Source: Slackia equolifaciens (GTDB lineage Bacteria; Actinomycetota; Coriobacteriia; Coriobacteriales; Eggerthellaceae). From it: a stretch of 64,000 bases of DNA. Shown here one piece after another: positions 1-10,008 of the stretch. The notes under the pieces were generated by a model. It saw only the letters and a list, made by a program, of their open reading frames with translations. It was not told where the DNA came from and did no database searches. Each line of letters starts with the position of its first letter. Positions within the stretch are counted from its first letter, which is position 1. The stretch covers positions 1 to 64,000 of the forward strand of contig NZ_QIBX01000012.1 of NCBI RefSeq assembly GCF_003725995.1. Direction: 5' to 3'. A program made the translations under genes and the position numbers.

Positions 1-1
1 C

Positions 2-100
2 GAGTGGATGCGCTGGTTCCGCGAGGGGCGCATATCCCAGAAGCTCGGGTGGCTCACCCCGGACGAGCGCCGCGCGGCGCTGGGCTATCCGGTGCTGTAG
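2..100 (+). CDS. IS3-family transposase, C-terminal fragment (cut by window edge)
   Basis: The frame open from base 2 to the stop at 98-100 encodes 32 residues ending ...LGWLTPDERRAALGYPVL. A basic stretch, then LGWLTPDERR and a short hydrophobic tail is the usual end of the DDE integrase (OrfB) of IS3/IS150-type elements. The catalytic domain lies outside the window, so completeness cannot be judged. The element's right end should fall in the next tens of bases, before the tRNA genes; I could not fix a terminal inverted repeat without the left end. Family call is fairly firm, subgroup is not. Confidence 0.7.
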   Translation, partial: EWMRWFREGRISQKLGWLTPDERRAALGYPVL

Positions 101-266
101 GATGTACAAGAAAACGTCCGCGGTCCCATGGCACACGTCAGCTGCACGATTCTATAGAATCCTTTAAGTTTTAGTTCAAGCCGCCGAAAACAGCAAGCGG
201 CAGCGCGGGCGCACCGCTCAAGGGCTCGACCCCTCCGCCAAACGCACGAATCTGGATTTAGGGCAT

Positions 267-290
267 GAAAAAACCCGCCGAAGCGGGTTC
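267..290 (-). terminator. Intrinsic terminator after the tRNA cluster
   Basis: A 7-bp stem AACCCGC/GCGGGTT with a CGAA loop is followed, on the minus strand, by a run of six T. It lies just past the 3' end of tRNA-Asn and would end transcripts running right to left through the three tRNA genes. Confidence 0.75.
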
Positions 291-300
291 TCAGTTCAAG

Positions 301-375
301 TGGCTCCTCGGGTAGGATTCGAACCTACAACCTATCGGTTAACAGCCGAGTGCTCTGCCGTTGAGCTACCGAGGA
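301..375 (-). tRNA. tRNA-Asn (GTT)
   Basis: The minus strand folds as a full cloverleaf. The acceptor stem is TCCTCGG/CCGAGGA, the D-arm contains AGCTCAACGG, the anticodon loop CTGTTAACC carries GTT, the T-arm is GTAGGTTCGAATCCTAC and CCA is encoded at 303-301. It is the last gene of a three-tRNA cluster. Confidence 0.95.
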
Positions 376-381
376 ATATGA

Positions 382-458
<77 letters not shown>

Positions 459-619
459 TTGTTTGCGCCTCAAGCGCGAGAAAGAATAATACTCGCATCG
501 CTCTTGTTTGGCAACCCCCAATTTGAATTTTTTTTCAATCAAATCGGGCAAACAAGCCAAGGCAGGCTTCGCATCAGGCGTTATCGGAGTCATCTTGAAG
601 CATGCACACGCAAGATGAT

Positions 620-694
620 TGGTGGGCCCGGCCGGATTCGAACCGACAACCAAAGGATTATGAGTCCCCTGCTCCACCGTTGAGCTACAGGCCC
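620..694 (-). tRNA. tRNA-Met (CAT); tRNA-Ile2 possible
   Basis: The minus-strand cloverleaf has acceptor GGGCCTG/CGGGCCC, an anticodon stem GGGGA/TCCTT with loop CTCATAA (anticodon CAT), T-loop GGTTCGAATCC and encoded CCA. CAT may be elongator Met or the lysidine-modified Ile2 tRNA. The variable region TTTGGTTGTC is a little Ile2-like, so the identity is left open. It is not an initiator: the acceptor starts with a G-C pair. An AT-rich gap of about 160 bp separates it from tRNA-Val. Confidence 0.85.
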
Positions 695-749
695 AGAGCC
701 CGTTGCAAAGCCCGACTATTGTAGCGTAAACCCGAATATACGCAAGTCA

Positions 750-2465
750 TCATTCCTCAAACAGATACACAACATCGATGAGCTCTTGCTTGGAGTGCAC
801 GCCCATCTTGGAGAATACGCCCTTGGCATGAGTGCGCACGGTGTTCTTTGACAGCGTGAGCTCATCGGCGATGAAAGCCACATCGCGCCCATGCGCCAGA
901 AGCGTCATCACCTCGGTCTCGCGCGCAGTAAGCCCGTAATGTTTAGCAACCCCGGCACATTTGCGTTCGAGGCCCACCACTCCCGATGAAGGGTCCGAGG
1001 GCTCCCGAGGCGCACGACGATCCGCATCTCCATGCATCCGCGGTGCAACAGCCCCCTTTGTGCGCGACGCTGCGCCTCCGCTCTCGTTCTTAGCATCGTC
1101 CGCCATGTGCTGCCTGGCGTATTCTTCACCGCGCAACGCGGCATCGCCCGCATGGCGCGCGTCGCCTCTGGCCTCCCCGACGCGGTTTGCCACGGCCCCC
1201 AATAGCACGGAGCTGTTGCTGAACGCGTTGGTCTTCGCACTCGCCCGCGCCACGTCGCGAGCAGCTTTAGTGCGACGAACGCCGTCGGTCAGACGGCGCC
1301 CCAGCGTAAGCGCCATCGAGAGCACATAGATAGCCACGAGCGCAATCGCGAACAACCAAAGCGAGGTAGCCTCTCTCAATCCGCCAAACGAATACGACAG
1401 GAGCGCCCCACATGCCAAAAAGAGATAGACAACGCCCGAAAATGCACCAAACACCAGCACGGGCGGCAGCGCATACATGCGCGCTGTGCGAGCGCAAGTA
1501 ACCACCATGAGCGACGAGGTGATAGAGAACACGGTAAACGCGATCGAAACGAACAAGCCTCGGCTCTGCCCCGTGAGAAACGGCAGCAGCAGAAACGAAG
1601 TCGCGATGAGAGGGAATATGAGCAGTTGAAGCTTGGAGAGAAGGGTGCGGGTGTAGATCATTCGCCAGCAGCCGAGCAGCACGATAGAGGCAAGAAGTAA
1701 CCCTAGCATGCCGCTGTCGTTCACGCCATTCAGCGCTCCCCCGTCGATGATCGTGTCGGCGCGGATGATGCCGATCAAAAGCGCCGAGAACGCGACGCAC
1801 AGCAGCGGTCTCCATAGGTCGATAGCGGCACGCAGAATCTTATCGCCTCCGCTGGACGGAGCGGCCTGAAACATGGGATGGCGAAACGCCGGGCCCACCT
1901 TTCGCGCCGCCACGCAAAACGCCGTCACCAACGGGAAGCATACGAATGCCACCAGCCACACCTGCACATCGGCGGGCAAAGCGCCCATCAAGAGATAAGC
2001 CAGAGCGCTGATCGCCGCAGCGCAAAACACGACGATTCCGGCGACGTACACCCGCAGATTCGCCACGAGCTCCTGCAGAGCGCAGAAGAAGAACGCGCTC
2101 GCGCACCCGAGCAACCCTCCCGTCGCGGCGCCGACTGCGGGCGGATACGCATCACGCCAAACCTGAAAGCCGAGAAGCACTCCTGCAGCGACCACCATCG
2201 CAAGCGCCGCCGCAGGATGCCGCCATGCCCTTGACGAAGGGCGCAGATACGCAGCGCCCGCCACAACGAACAACCCGATTGGATGGGCGAAGGCGCAGGC
2301 GAAGTAGCTTGCCGCGCGATAGGCCGCGTCGGAGCCCGCCGGAACGACGCTCAAGAAACCACCCCAGAGAAGCACCGACGTGCACATGAGGAACAGCCCG
2401 TACACTACGGCGCAAATGCAGGCTATCTTTTTAGGCATGCTCCCCACATCGGACCTTGCAGCCAA
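750..2465 (-). CDS. Membrane-bound LuxR-family transcriptional regulator
   Basis: A cytoplasmic DNA-binding domain is fused to a polytopic membrane domain. Roughly residues 10-410 form 10-12 hydrophobic helices. An Ala/Arg/Asp-rich linker follows, and the last 60 residues are a GerE/LuxR helix-turn-helix (LTARETEVMTLLAHGR, then LSKNTVRTHAKGVFSKMGV). This architecture is typical of Eggerthellaceae regulators that sit beside Tat-exported flavin reductases, and the next gene, divergent, is one. The likely role is sensing the reductase's substrate, but the ligand is unknown. Start choice: TTG at 2465 has GGGAGGG about 5 bp upstream; ATG at 2438 is an alternative, and the frame stays open to a GTG at 2567 without a good ribosome site. 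The window holds a second regulator of this class at 51166-52635. Confidence 0.85.
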   Translation of the reverse strand: MAARSDVGSMPKKIACICAVVYGLFLMCTSVLLWGGFLSVVPAGSDAAYRAASYFACAFAHPIGLFVVAGAAYLRPSSRAWRHPAAALAMVVAAGVLLGFQVWRDAYPPAVGAATGGLLGCASAFFFCALQELVANLRVYVAGIVVFCAAAISALAYLLMGALPADVQVWLVAFVCFPLVTAFCVAARKVGPAFRHPMFQAAPSSGGDKILRAAIDLWRPLLCVAFSALLIGIIRADTIIDGGALNGVNDSGMLGLLLASIVLLGCWRMIYTRTLLSKLQLLIFPLIATSFLLLPFLTGQSRGLFVSIAFTVFSITSSLMVVTCARTARMYALPPVLVFGAFSGVVYLFLACGALLSYSFGGLREATSLWLFAIALVAIYVLSMALTLGRRLTDGVRRTKAARDVARASAKTNAFSNSSVLLGAVANRVGEARGDARHAGDAALRGEEYARQHMADDAKNESGGAASRTKGAVAPRMHGDADRRAPREPSDPSSGVVGLERKCAGVAKHYGLTARETEVMTLLAHGRDVAFIADELTLSKNTVRTHAKGVFSKMGVHSKQELIDVVYLFEE

Positions 2466-2814
2466 AACGTTCCCTCCCGTGACGTTTTCAGCTTTGCGAG
2501 CGTGCGGCGGCACGCATGACTCTCCCTTTTCACGCGTCATTACGCCCGTGCATACGCACATCTTCACGCTGCATTACAACGATGATAGCAGAACCGCGCG
2601 GAGGCGAACCGATCCAAAGAGCGTTGAGGGCGCCTAGGTCGAATCTCACCCACCCTATGTGAAGCATTCATAAGCGCTCTAGGCTGAAATAAGGGCAGAC
2701 CCGAACATCGGGCCGGGCGGATGAAATGCGCAACTCATCCGCCGAGGGGAGCGGGCTTGCCCCGCGCAACGCTTCGGAGCGCAATGCTTCGAGCGAACAG
2801 ACAAGGAGGGAATC
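2466..2814. promoter_or_regulatory. Divergent promoter region between the LuxR regulator and the flavoprotein reductase
   Basis: About 350 bp separate two diverging genes, so both promoters and any operator must lie here. AAGGAGGG at 2803-2810 is the ribosome site of the reductase. I see no convincing -35/-10 pair and no long dyad; the segment 2656-2695 is the most AT-rich part. Confidence 0.5.
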
Positions 2815-4545
2815 ATGAAGAAAGACCTCGACCGCCGCACATTCCTCAAAGGAGCAACCATCGCTTCCGCCGGCGTGGTAGCCGCGAGCGCACTTGCGGC
2901 GTGCTCGCCCTCGACATCGGCAGAGGAGACAACGGAGACCGCCGCCACCTCATCCGGCGAAGCCGTCAATACCGCCTCGCAGCAGTGGAGCTTTGAGATT
3001 CCGCCCGAGGCCATATCCGACGACCAGATTACCGAGACCGTCGAATCGGAGGTCGTCATCATCGGCTGCGGCATGGCGGGCATGTGCGCCGCTGCGTCAT
3101 GCGCCGAGAACGGCCTGGGCGTAACGCTCATCACGGCCTCCGACGGCCCCGTGTCGCGCGGCGGCTCGAACAACGGCGTCTACTCCACCGTCATGGAAGA
3201 GATGGGGCTGCCCCGCATGGATCCCACGTGGTTCTACCGTATGCAGTACGCAGCCAACGGCGGCAACTTCAAACCCGAGCTGTGGTACAAGTTCTACAAC
3301 AACTCCGAAGAGGCCATCAACTGGATCATCCAGATCGCTGCTAAGGCCGGCATCAAGACCACCATCGAATCGGGCCCGGTATACGAAGAGGGCGACCCCA
3401 TGTACACGCCCGCCGCGGCGCATGCGTTCTACGTGGATGACGAAGAGCTCCATGGCGCCATCGGCAGCGGCGAGGGATACATCGCCGAGGAGATGGCCCG
3501 CTACATCCAGGAGGACCTTGGCGTGGACGTGCGCTTCGGCGTGCATGCCGAGATGCTCGTGCGCGGCGGCACGCCTAACGGCAAAGAAGGCCGCGTGGAT
3601 GCCGTCATCGCCACCAATGCGGACGGCGACTACGTGAAGTTCGTGGGCAGCAAGGCCGTGATCCTCGGTACGGGCGACTACTCGCACAACGAGGAAATGA
3701 TGGCTCGCTACTGCCCCGAGGCGTTGGAGCTGTGCGACTTCACCACCGACATCGACTACAACATCGGCATTTCCATGGGCGGACTCATGCCCGGCGAGGG
3801 CCAGCAGATGGAGCTGTGGGTGGGCGCCGCCTGGCAGAAGGCCCCCAACAACATCATGCTCGGCCGTCCCAATCTGCCCGGCGATCAGCCCTACACCTCG
3901 CACACCGGCCTTATGGTCGACGAGGACGGACGCCGCTTCATGAACGAGGATGTGCTGGGCGGCCTGGCCTGCGCCACCATCATGCACCTGCCCAACCGCA
4001 CCTGCTACTCCATCTGGGGTCAGAACCGCGCTGAGGCGGGCGGCCCCTGGGGCGCCATCAACTACGCGCAGGGCGAGTACTTCACCACCGAGGAGGTCAT
4101 CGACCGCTGGGATAACGACCTCGATGGCTTCGGCATCGTGAAGGGCGACACCCGAGAAGAGGTAATCGAGGCGCTGGGGCTTCCGCCCGAGACCATCGAC
4201 ACCATCAACCGCTACAACGAGATGTGCGAGAAGGGCGAAGACACCGACTTCTACAAGAGCCCCGACAAGCTGATCAGCATCGGCGAAGATGACGGCCCGT
4301 TCTACGGCGCGCCGTTCTCGCCCGGCCTGCTGACCTCGCTGGGCGGCTGCCGAAGCGACGTGCATCTGCGCGTGCTCGACGCAAACGACGAGCCTATCGA
4401 AGGCCTGTACCACGTGGGCTGCATGATCGGCGACTTCTATTCCGCCACCTACACCTACGCCATGGAGGGCATGAACTACGGCGCATGCTGCATCACGCTC
4501 CCCTACTGCCTGGGCAAAGAGCTCGCCTCCGGAGAGCTTGACTAG
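2815..4545 (+). CDS. Tat-exported FAD-dependent reductase (fumarate/urocanate reductase superfamily), substrate unknown
   Basis: The 576-residue protein begins with a twin-arginine signal (DRRTFLKG, residues 6-13) and a hydrophobic stretch ending LAACS, which suggests a Tat lipoprotein outside the membrane. The FAD-binding fold starts at EVVIIGCGMAGMCAAA (about residue 80), and the flavoprotein signature GRRFMNE follows near residue 370. There is no CxxCH haem motif, so a separate electron donor is needed. Compared with soluble fumarate reductases, three catalytic positions differ: the Arg after the RFxNE motif is Gly (RFMNEDVLGG), the double His before TMGG is replaced (GLLTSLGG), and the Arg of GANRLGG is absent (TYAMEGMNYG). 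It is therefore unlikely to reduce fumarate. It is divergent from a membrane LuxR gene, which probably controls it. Confidence 0.85.
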   Translation: MKKDLDRRTFLKGATIASAGVVAASALAACSPSTSAEETTETAATSSGEAVNTASQQWSFEIPPEAISDDQITETVESEVVIIGCGMAGMCAAASCAENGLGVTLITASDGPVSRGGSNNGVYSTVMEEMGLPRMDPTWFYRMQYAANGGNFKPELWYKFYNNSEEAINWIIQIAAKAGIKTTIESGPVYEEGDPMYTPAAAHAFYVDDEELHGAIGSGEGYIAEEMARYIQEDLGVDVRFGVHAEMLVRGGTPNGKEGRVDAVIATNADGDYVKFVGSKAVILGTGDYSHNEEMMARYCPEALELCDFTTDIDYNIGISMGGLMPGEGQQMELWVGAAWQKAPNNIMLGRPNLPGDQPYTSHTGLMVDEDGRRFMNEDVLGGLACATIMHLPNRTCYSIWGQNRAEAGGPWGAINYAQGEYFTTEEVIDRWDNDLDGFGIVKGDTREEVIEALGLPPETIDTINRYNEMCEKGEDTDFYKSPDKLISIGEDDGPFYGAPFSPGLLTSLGGCRSDVHLRVLDANDEPIEGLYHVGCMIGDFYSATYTYAMEGMNYGACCITLPYCLGKELASGELD

Positions 4546-4624
4546 CGCATACCGCCACGTCATGCGGAATCCTCGGGCTGCCGCCCCTCCCTCCCCAATA
4601 CAGGCTGCAGCCTGATTCCACCAA

Positions 4625-4650
4625 GGGCCCGACTCGAGTCGGGCCCTTTC
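4625..4650 (+). terminator. Terminator of the flavoprotein gene
   Basis: A perfect 10-bp stem GGGCCCGACT/AGTCGGGCCC followed by TTTC lies 80 bp after the stop of the reductase gene. The T-run is short, so strength is uncertain. Confidence 0.6.
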
Positions 4651-4671
4651 ACATACGCGCCCATGGCACAG

Positions 4672-4702
4672 AAAGGCCCGATGACGAAAGCCATCGGGCC
4701 TT
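4672..4702 (-). terminator. Terminator of rpoD
   Basis: An 11-bp perfect stem AAGGCCCGATG/CATCGGGCCTT with an 8-nt loop lies 38 bp past the rpoD stop codon on the minus strand, where it is followed by a short TTT. Confidence 0.7.
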
Positions 4703-4739
4703 GCAGGTATGATTGGATGAGCGATCGAAGACCGGAGCG

Positions 4740-5903
4740 CTAGTCCTCCAGGTAATCCTTGAGGCGCGCAGAGCGGTTGGGATGGCGCAGCTTGGCGAGC
4801 GTTTTGCTCTCGATCTGACGGATACGCTCGCGGGTAACGCCGAACTGACGGCCCACCTCCTCGAGCGTATGCGGGTGACCATCCTCGAGGCCGAAGCGCA
4901 GCATGATAACCTTGCGCTCGCGCTCCGCCAGGCCCTCGAGCACCTTGCTCAGCTGCTCCTGCATCATGGAGAAGCTTGCGGCATCGGGCGGCACGATAGC
5001 GGCGTCGTCCTCGATGAAATCGCCCAGCTGGGAATCTTCCTCCTCGCCGATGGGCGTTTCAAGGCTCACCGGCTCCTGGCTGATTTTCTGGATCTCGCGC
5101 ACGCGTTCGGCGGTGAGGCCCATCTTCTCGCCGATTTCCTCCGGCGAAGGGTCGCGCCCAAGCTCCTGAAGCAGCTGGCGCTGAATACGGACGAGCTTGT
5201 TGATGGTCTCCACCATGTGCACCGGAATGCGGATGGTGCGCGCCTGGTCGGCGATGGCGCGCGTGATGGCCTGACGAATCCACCACGTGGCATACGTGGA
5301 GAACTTGAAGCCCTTGGTGTAGTCGAACTTCTCAACCGCGCGGATGAGGCCCAGATTGCCCTCTTGGATGAGGTCCAAGAACAGCATGCCGCGGCCCACG
5401 TAGCGCTTCGCGATAGACACGACCAGGCGCAGGTTGGCCTCGATCAGCTGCTGCTTGGCGTCCAAGCCCACCTGCTCGACGCGGGTAAGGCGGCGACGCT
5501 CGCGGCGATCGAGCTCGATGCCTTCGTCCTCGGCCTTTTCAAGCTCTGCCGCGGCGGCAACGCCGGCCTCGATCTTCATGGCCAGGTCGATCTCCTGGGC
5601 GGCGTTAAGCAGCGGCACCTTGCCGATCTCTTTGAGGTACATGCGTACCGGGTCACCCGTAAGCATGGTGACCGACGCGTCGGCCGTGCGGCGACGAATG
5701 CGCGTGGAGCGCGAGGATACCTTGGGCAGGTTGACCTCCACGCCCTCGGCCGCCTTGAGCTCTTCCTCGGGAATGCCCTCGAGCAAATCCTCGTCAGAGA
5801 GGTTCGACTCGATCTTGTCTTCCTCGAGCGTCATATCGGCGTCGTCGACGACGTTCTTTTCCTTTTTGGAATCTCCGGTTACTTTCGCTTTGGCAGCAGT
5901 CAC
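4740..5903 (-). CDS. rpoD: RNA polymerase primary sigma factor (sigma-70/SigA)
   Basis: This is the housekeeping sigma factor. It shows region 1.2 ([20 protein letters not shown]), region 2 with the core-binding and -10-reading helices ([20 protein letters not shown] through [13 protein letters not shown]), region 3 and the region 4.2 helix-turn-helix ([20 protein letters not shown]) ending in RLKDYLED. The acidic N-terminal part is short, giving 387 residues. The GTG start at 5903 is preceded by GGAGGAAGGA; the frame continues upstream without a ribosome site, so the longer version was rejected. dnaG lies directly upstream in the same direction, the classic dnaG-rpoD pairing. Confidence 0.97.
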   Translation of the reverse strand: MTAAKAKVTGDSKKEKNVVDDADMTLEEDKIESNLSDEDLLEGIPEEELKAAEGVEVNLPKVSSRSTRIRRRTADASVTMLTGDPVRMYLKEIGKVPLLNAAQEIDLAMKIEAGVAAAAELEKAEDEGIELDRRERRRLTRVEQVGLDAKQQLIEANLRLVVSIAKRYVGRGMLFLDLIQEGNLGLIRAVEKFDYTKGFKFSTYATWWIRQAITRAIADQARTIRIPVHMVETINKLVRIQRQLLQELGRDPSPEEIGEKMGLTAERVREIQKISQEPVSLETPIGEEEDSQLGDFIEDDAAIVPPDAASFSMMQEQLSKVLEGLAERERKVIMLRFGLEDGHPHTLEEVGRQFGVTRERIRQIESKTLAKLRHPNRSARLKDYLED

Positions 5904-6118
5904 AGATGCTATCCTTCCTCCGGAAAATGGGCGCAATGGCCCTAAAGATACAGCAATCAATATTAGCACAAAATAATGGCACGCTAAACGATATTTTTCA
6001 CCGGCGATGCGTTTCTCATCAGAAGAAAAACGCATCGCGCGCGAAGCCCGGTCTGAACCTCGCGCATTCCGGTGCTCATTCGCACCAACGCGCCTAGTTG
6101 ATGGCGCCCGGTTGCTCT

Positions 6119-7978
6119 TTAGTTGATGGCGCCGAGCGGTTTATGCTCTCGCCGCAGGGTCGTGAGATCCTTTTGCATGGACACCACGGCGGCATAGGTC
6201 ATGTCGTAATCCTCCTGAGACATGGACGAGGGATCCTTGAGCTGCACGTTCAATGCGACCACGGAATCTTCCATATCGCGGATGGCCAGCTCCTCCGCCA
6301 AAAACTGCGCGACCTCGGCAGGCTCGAAATCATCGTAGGTCGAGGCGTGCGTGAGCGTCGACGAAGACCCCGGACACAGCCCCTCCACCCCGCGCACGAC
6401 ATCCCCGGCACTCGCCTGGGCGTTCTCGGAGAGGTACGCCAACAGCGCCGCGGCGATATCGGCGTGGGCCGAACGACGCCACTGGGTCTGCGCCAGCACG
6501 GCGGCGTAGTTCATGCCCAGCTGCGGTTCACGCGCGCACAGCGAGAGAAACTCCCGCTCGATGCGCAGCCGCTCGCGCTCGCGCGGAGAAAGCTGGATGG
6601 CGGGCCGGGGCGGCATCGGAGCTTCTTGCGCATCCTCGCGCTCGAACGCCTGGCGCGGTGCGGGCGTGGAGGCAAGACGCTCGACCACGGTCTGTGCATC
6701 CATCTGCAGGCGATCGGCGATATATCCCGCATACTCCTGCGCGAGCACCGACTGCTTAATGGGCGCAAGCAGGCCCAGGCACTCGGGCAACGCGCGGCTG
6801 CGATCGGCGAAATCCGCCACGTTGAAGCGCGACAGCGTGCGGTCGATAGCGTAGCGCAGAAGCGGCACCGCATGCTCCAGCAGCTCGTTCAAGGCATCGG
6901 CTCCACGCTGCTGCACGAAATCGGCGGGATCAAGATTGTCGGGAAGCGTGACCGCATAGAGCTCCACGCGGGAACGCCCCGCCTCGGGGAGCATGCTTTC
7001 GTCCACGAAGCGCGCGGCGCGGTCGGCCGCCCTCTGCCCTGCCTCGTCGCCGTCGAACAGGTACACGATGCGGTGCTTTGCGTGGCGAGACAGCGCGCGT
7101 ATATGGCGCAGGGTGAGCGCCGTGCCCAGCGTGGCGACGGCGTTTTTCACGCCCGCCTCATGAAGCACGATCACGTCGGTGTAGCCCTCCACGACAATCG
7201 CCACGCCGGTAGACGCCATGGTTCCCTTCGCCATATCGAGGCCAAAGAGCACCTCTGATTTGTGGAAGATGGGCGTTTCCTGCGAGTTCAGATACTTGGG
7301 CTCGCCCTTGCCCACCACGCGCCCGCCGAACGCGATGGTGTCGCCGTCGGCGTCGCGGATGGGGAACATGATGCGGTCATAGAACCGGTCGCGCAGGCGG
7401 CCGTCGCGCTTGGAGGGCAGCGCCACATTGGCGTCGATCATCTCCTGCGGGGAGAACCCGAGAGAGCGCAAGTGGTACACGAGCGACTCACGGCCCGGCG
7501 CATAGCCCAGATTCCACCTCTTGGGCACCTCTCCGCCCAGCTTGCGGCCCGAAAGATAGGAACGCGCCGCATCTACCGAACCGCCCTTTCCGCGCATGAG
7601 CTGCGAGTGATAGAACTCCGCGGTGGCCTCGCACACCTCCTTGAGGCGCGCCTTCTTGCCGCGCGAGACGCGCTCGCCGGGCGCCTCTGCGATCTGGATA
7701 CCCGCACGGCGCGCCAGCTCGCGCACCGCATCGACGAACCCCAAATCGTCGATCTTCATGACGAAGCTGAATACGTCGCCGCCCTCGCCGCAGCCGAAGC
7801 AATGCCACAGCTGCGTGGTGGGATCGATCTTGAACGAGGGCGATTTCTCGTTGTGGAAAGGGCAGCATCCCCAGAAGTCGCGCCCACGCTGGCGCAGCTG
7901 CACGCGCTCCCCCGCAATCGCGACAAGATCGCTCGCCTCGCGCACGCGCCGAATGTCCTCTTCAGATATTCCGGCCAT
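6119..7978 (-). CDS. dnaG: DNA primase
   Basis: The 619-residue protein makes RNA primers for replication. Its CHC2 zinc finger is at the N-terminus (C39, H42, C60, C63 in CPFHNE...[11 protein letters not shown]). The catalytic TOPRIM core follows with VVEGYTDVI near residue 265 and [11 protein letters not shown] near 310. A helicase-interaction domain should form the C-terminal part. The length is normal. It is followed by rpoD after about 215 bp, in which I see no further gene. Confidence 0.96.
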   Translation of the reverse strand: MAGISEEDIRRVREASDLVAIAGERVQLRQRGRDFWGCCPFHNEKSPSFKIDPTTQLWHCFGCGEGGDVFSFVMKIDDLGFVDAVRELARRAGIQIAEAPGERVSRGKKARLKEVCEATAEFYHSQLMRGKGGSVDAARSYLSGRKLGGEVPKRWNLGYAPGRESLVYHLRSLGFSPQEMIDANVALPSKRDGRLRDRFYDRIMFPIRDADGDTIAFGGRVVGKGEPKYLNSQETPIFHKSEVLFGLDMAKGTMASTGVAIVVEGYTDVIVLHEAGVKNAVATLGTALTLRHIRALSRHAKHRIVYLFDGDEAGQRAADRAARFVDESMLPEAGRSRVELYAVTLPDNLDPADFVQQRGADALNELLEHAVPLLRYAIDRTLSRFNVADFADRSRALPECLGLLAPIKQSVLAQEYAGYIADRLQMDAQTVVERLASTPAPRQAFEREDAQEAPMPPRPAIQLSPRERERLRIEREFLSLCAREPQLGMNYAAVLAQTQWRRSAHADIAAALLAYLSENAQASAGDVVRGVEGLCPGSSSTLTHASTYDDFEPAEVAQFLAEELAIRDMEDSVVALNVQLKDPSSMSQEDYDMTYAAVVSMQKDLTTLRREHKPLGAIN

Positions 7979-8093
7979 ACCGCCCTCCCCTCGTTTCTCG
8001 AGTCATGAATTGAACCCGCCCGCTTCCAAGGGCCGAAACGCAAGCAGGCGACACCTCGTCGAGCCGTTCAGAAGCTCGGCAGAACCGCAGAAC

Positions 8094-9014
8094 CTAAAGG
8101 TTCTCCCGCACCCATTGGATGTTCGACTTCACGGTGGCGATGAGCTCGTCGACGCTTTCGAACTTGATCATGGGACGCAGGTAGTGCACCGGCTCGATCT
8201 GGATGATATCGCCGTAGATCTCGCCCGCGAAATCAAGGATGTGCACCTCGCACGTGGCCGTCGCATCGGCGAACGTAGGCGCCACGCCCACGCTCATGGC
8301 AGCCTTGTAGCGCACGCCGTCGACCGTCGCATAGGCCGCATACACGGCCTCGCCGAGCACCTGCATCATCGAAGGCAGCGAGATGTTGGCCGTGGCAAAA
8401 CCCATGTCGGTGCCCTCGCCGCGGCCCTTGAGCACGGCGCCCTCGAACACGTACGGATGCCCCAGAAGGGCACACGCCTGCTCGCATTCCCCATCGGCCA
8501 GAAGAAGGCGGATGCGCGTGGCGGTTATGGGGCGCCCATCGGCGCTTTTGAGGTCATGGGCGCATACATGCATGCCGTCGCGAGCGCCCCACGCCTCAAG
8601 ATCGGCCACCGTACCCGCCGCGCGTGCGCCGAAGCGGAAGTCGCTTCCCACATGCATTGCGTACGGCACAGCGCCCTTGAACAGGGCGTCCAGAAACGCG
8701 GAAGGCTCCTGCGAGGAGAACTCCGCCGTAAACGGCAGAACCACCACGACGTCAACGCCCGTTTCGGCGAGCGCCTCGATGCGACGCTCGTTGCTCATGA
8801 GCTTCTTGAGGCGTTCGGCATGAAAGCGCTCGTCGGGATCGATATCGAACGTCAGAACAGCCGAAATGCCGCCGGATTCGCGCGCCGTTTTGACCGCCTC
8901 GCCGATGAGGAAGCGATGCCCGCGATGCACGCCGTCGAACACGCCAAAGGCGCACGACGCTCCCGCAAGCAGCTCGTGGTTGAACGTCTCATCTGCCTTA
9001 TAAACCTTTGCCAC
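8094..9014 (-). CDS. ribF: Bifunctional riboflavin kinase / FAD synthetase
   Basis: The enzyme converts riboflavin to FMN and then FAD. The N-terminal nucleotidyltransferase half has FGVFDGVHRGH; the C-terminal flavokinase half has GFATANISLP and ends with the expected EVHILDFAGEIYGD strand and helix. GTG at 9014, preceded by AAGGAG, gives a normal 306-residue protein, and the start overlaps the end of truB by 17 bp, which implies translational coupling. The supply of flavin cofactor fits an organism with so many flavoenzymes, although the gene sits in its usual housekeeping place. Confidence 0.95.
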   Translation of the reverse strand: MAKVYKADETFNHELLAGASCAFGVFDGVHRGHRFLIGEAVKTARESGGISAVLTFDIDPDERFHAERLKKLMSNERRIEALAETGVDVVVVLPFTAEFSSQEPSAFLDALFKGAVPYAMHVGSDFRFGARAAGTVADLEAWGARDGMHVCAHDLKSADGRPITATRIRLLLADGECEQACALLGHPYVFEGAVLKGRGEGTDMGFATANISLPSMMQVLGEAVYAAYATVDGVRYKAAMSVGVAPTFADATATCEVHILDFAGEIYGDIIQIEPVHYLRPMIKFESVDELIATVKSNIQWVRENL

Positions 9015-10008
9015 GGATGACTCCTTGAGAAAACACGCAGCTCGGGCGCGCAATGCCGTGCGCCGCATCGGCCGCATAGAGGGCCACGAGCTCATTTTCG
9101 TACACGAGGCTTACGACCTCGCCTTGGGCAGGCGCATCGCAGCTTTTGCGCGCGCCGCGACGAGGTCCGCAGTCGCTCTCGTCGAAACGGCGCGGAGGCT
9201 CGAACAAGACCAGATCGTCCAGAACGAGCTGACGTCCGTTGCGCACCGACGCAGCCTGCGCCTCATCCAAAAACGCCATGCGATAACCCAGCAGATACAC
9301 CGGGTCGATCACCGCATCCAAACCGCGGTCCTCGAGCGCCTCAAGCGATACGCAGTCCTCGACATCGAGGTTGCCGGCAAGCGTGCGGCGCAGCGCATCC
9401 ACATGGGCCGCCGTGCCGAGCGCCGCCCCCACGTCGCGCGCCACCGAGCGAATATAGGTGCCCTTCGACACCGAGAGGCGCACGTCCCAGTACAGACACG
9501 GGGCATCGTGGTCGGTCTCCAAGCCCAAAAGCTCGGCATCGTAGATCTGGATATCGCGCGGCTCGAGCTGCACGATGTTGCCCGCACGCGCCGCCTCGTA
9601 CGCCTTCACGCCGTTGCGCTTGATGGCGGAATACGCAGGCGGCAGCTGACGATGATGCCCCACGAGCGTACGCACGTAATCGGCGGCAAAAGCCGGATCG
9701 CATACCTCGGGCGGCACGGGCGCCGTGCGGATGGGCTCGCCCTCCGCGTCATCGGTGTCGGTGGCAACGCCGAACGCGATGCGCACCTCGTACGTCTTGT
9801 CGTGCGCGGTCATGTACGCGTCAAGACGCGTGGCCGGACCCACGCAGATCGCGAGCGCGCCGGTGGCAAGCGGGTCGAGCGTGCCGGTATGGCCCACGCG
9901 ACGCTCGCCGAAAATACGGCGCACGGCGTTCACGATATCATGAGAGCTTTTGCCCCGCGGTTTATCGATACCCACGATGCAGCAGATGCCGCTCTGGCCT
10001 CGCTTCAT
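8998..10008 (-). CDS. truB: tRNA pseudouridine-55 synthase
   Basis: This enzyme makes pseudouridine 55 in the T-loop of tRNAs. The catalytic motif GHTGTLDPLATG holds the nucleophile Asp45, and the substrate-binding segment around PPAYSAIKRNGVKAYE follows. At 336 residues it is a little long, because of a C-terminal extension rich in charged residues. It overlaps nrnA by 4 bp upstream and ribF by 17 bp downstream in an operon-like run. Confidence 0.95.
   Translation of the reverse strand: MKRGQSGICCIVGIDKPRGKSSHDIVNAVRRIFGERRVGHTGTLDPLATGALAICVGPATRLDAYMTAHDKTYEVRIAFGVATDTDDAEGEPIRTAPVPPEVCDPAFAADYVRTLVGHHRQLPPAYSAIKRNGVKAYEAARAGNIVQLEPRDIQIYDAELLGLETDHDAPCLYWDVRLSVSKGTYIRSVARDVGAALGTAAHVDALRRTLAGNLDVEDCVSLEALEDRGLDAVIDPVYLLGYRMAFLDEAQAASVRNGRQLVLDDLVLFEPPRRFDESDCGPRRGARKSCDAPAQGEVVSLVYENELVALYAADAAHGIARPSCVFSQGVIRGKGL

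Noticed and set aside
459-683. Small plus-strand frame ending GGPGRIRTDNQRIMSPLLHR
   Set aside because: It translates the complement of a tRNA gene; such peptides are a known artefact.
3097-4563. Long minus-strand frame across the flavoprotein gene
   Set aside because: Antisense shadow. The plus-strand gene has a Tat signal, FAD motifs and a strong ribosome site.
4713-5945. Long plus-strand frame across rpoD
   Set aside because: Antisense shadow of a highly conserved sigma factor.
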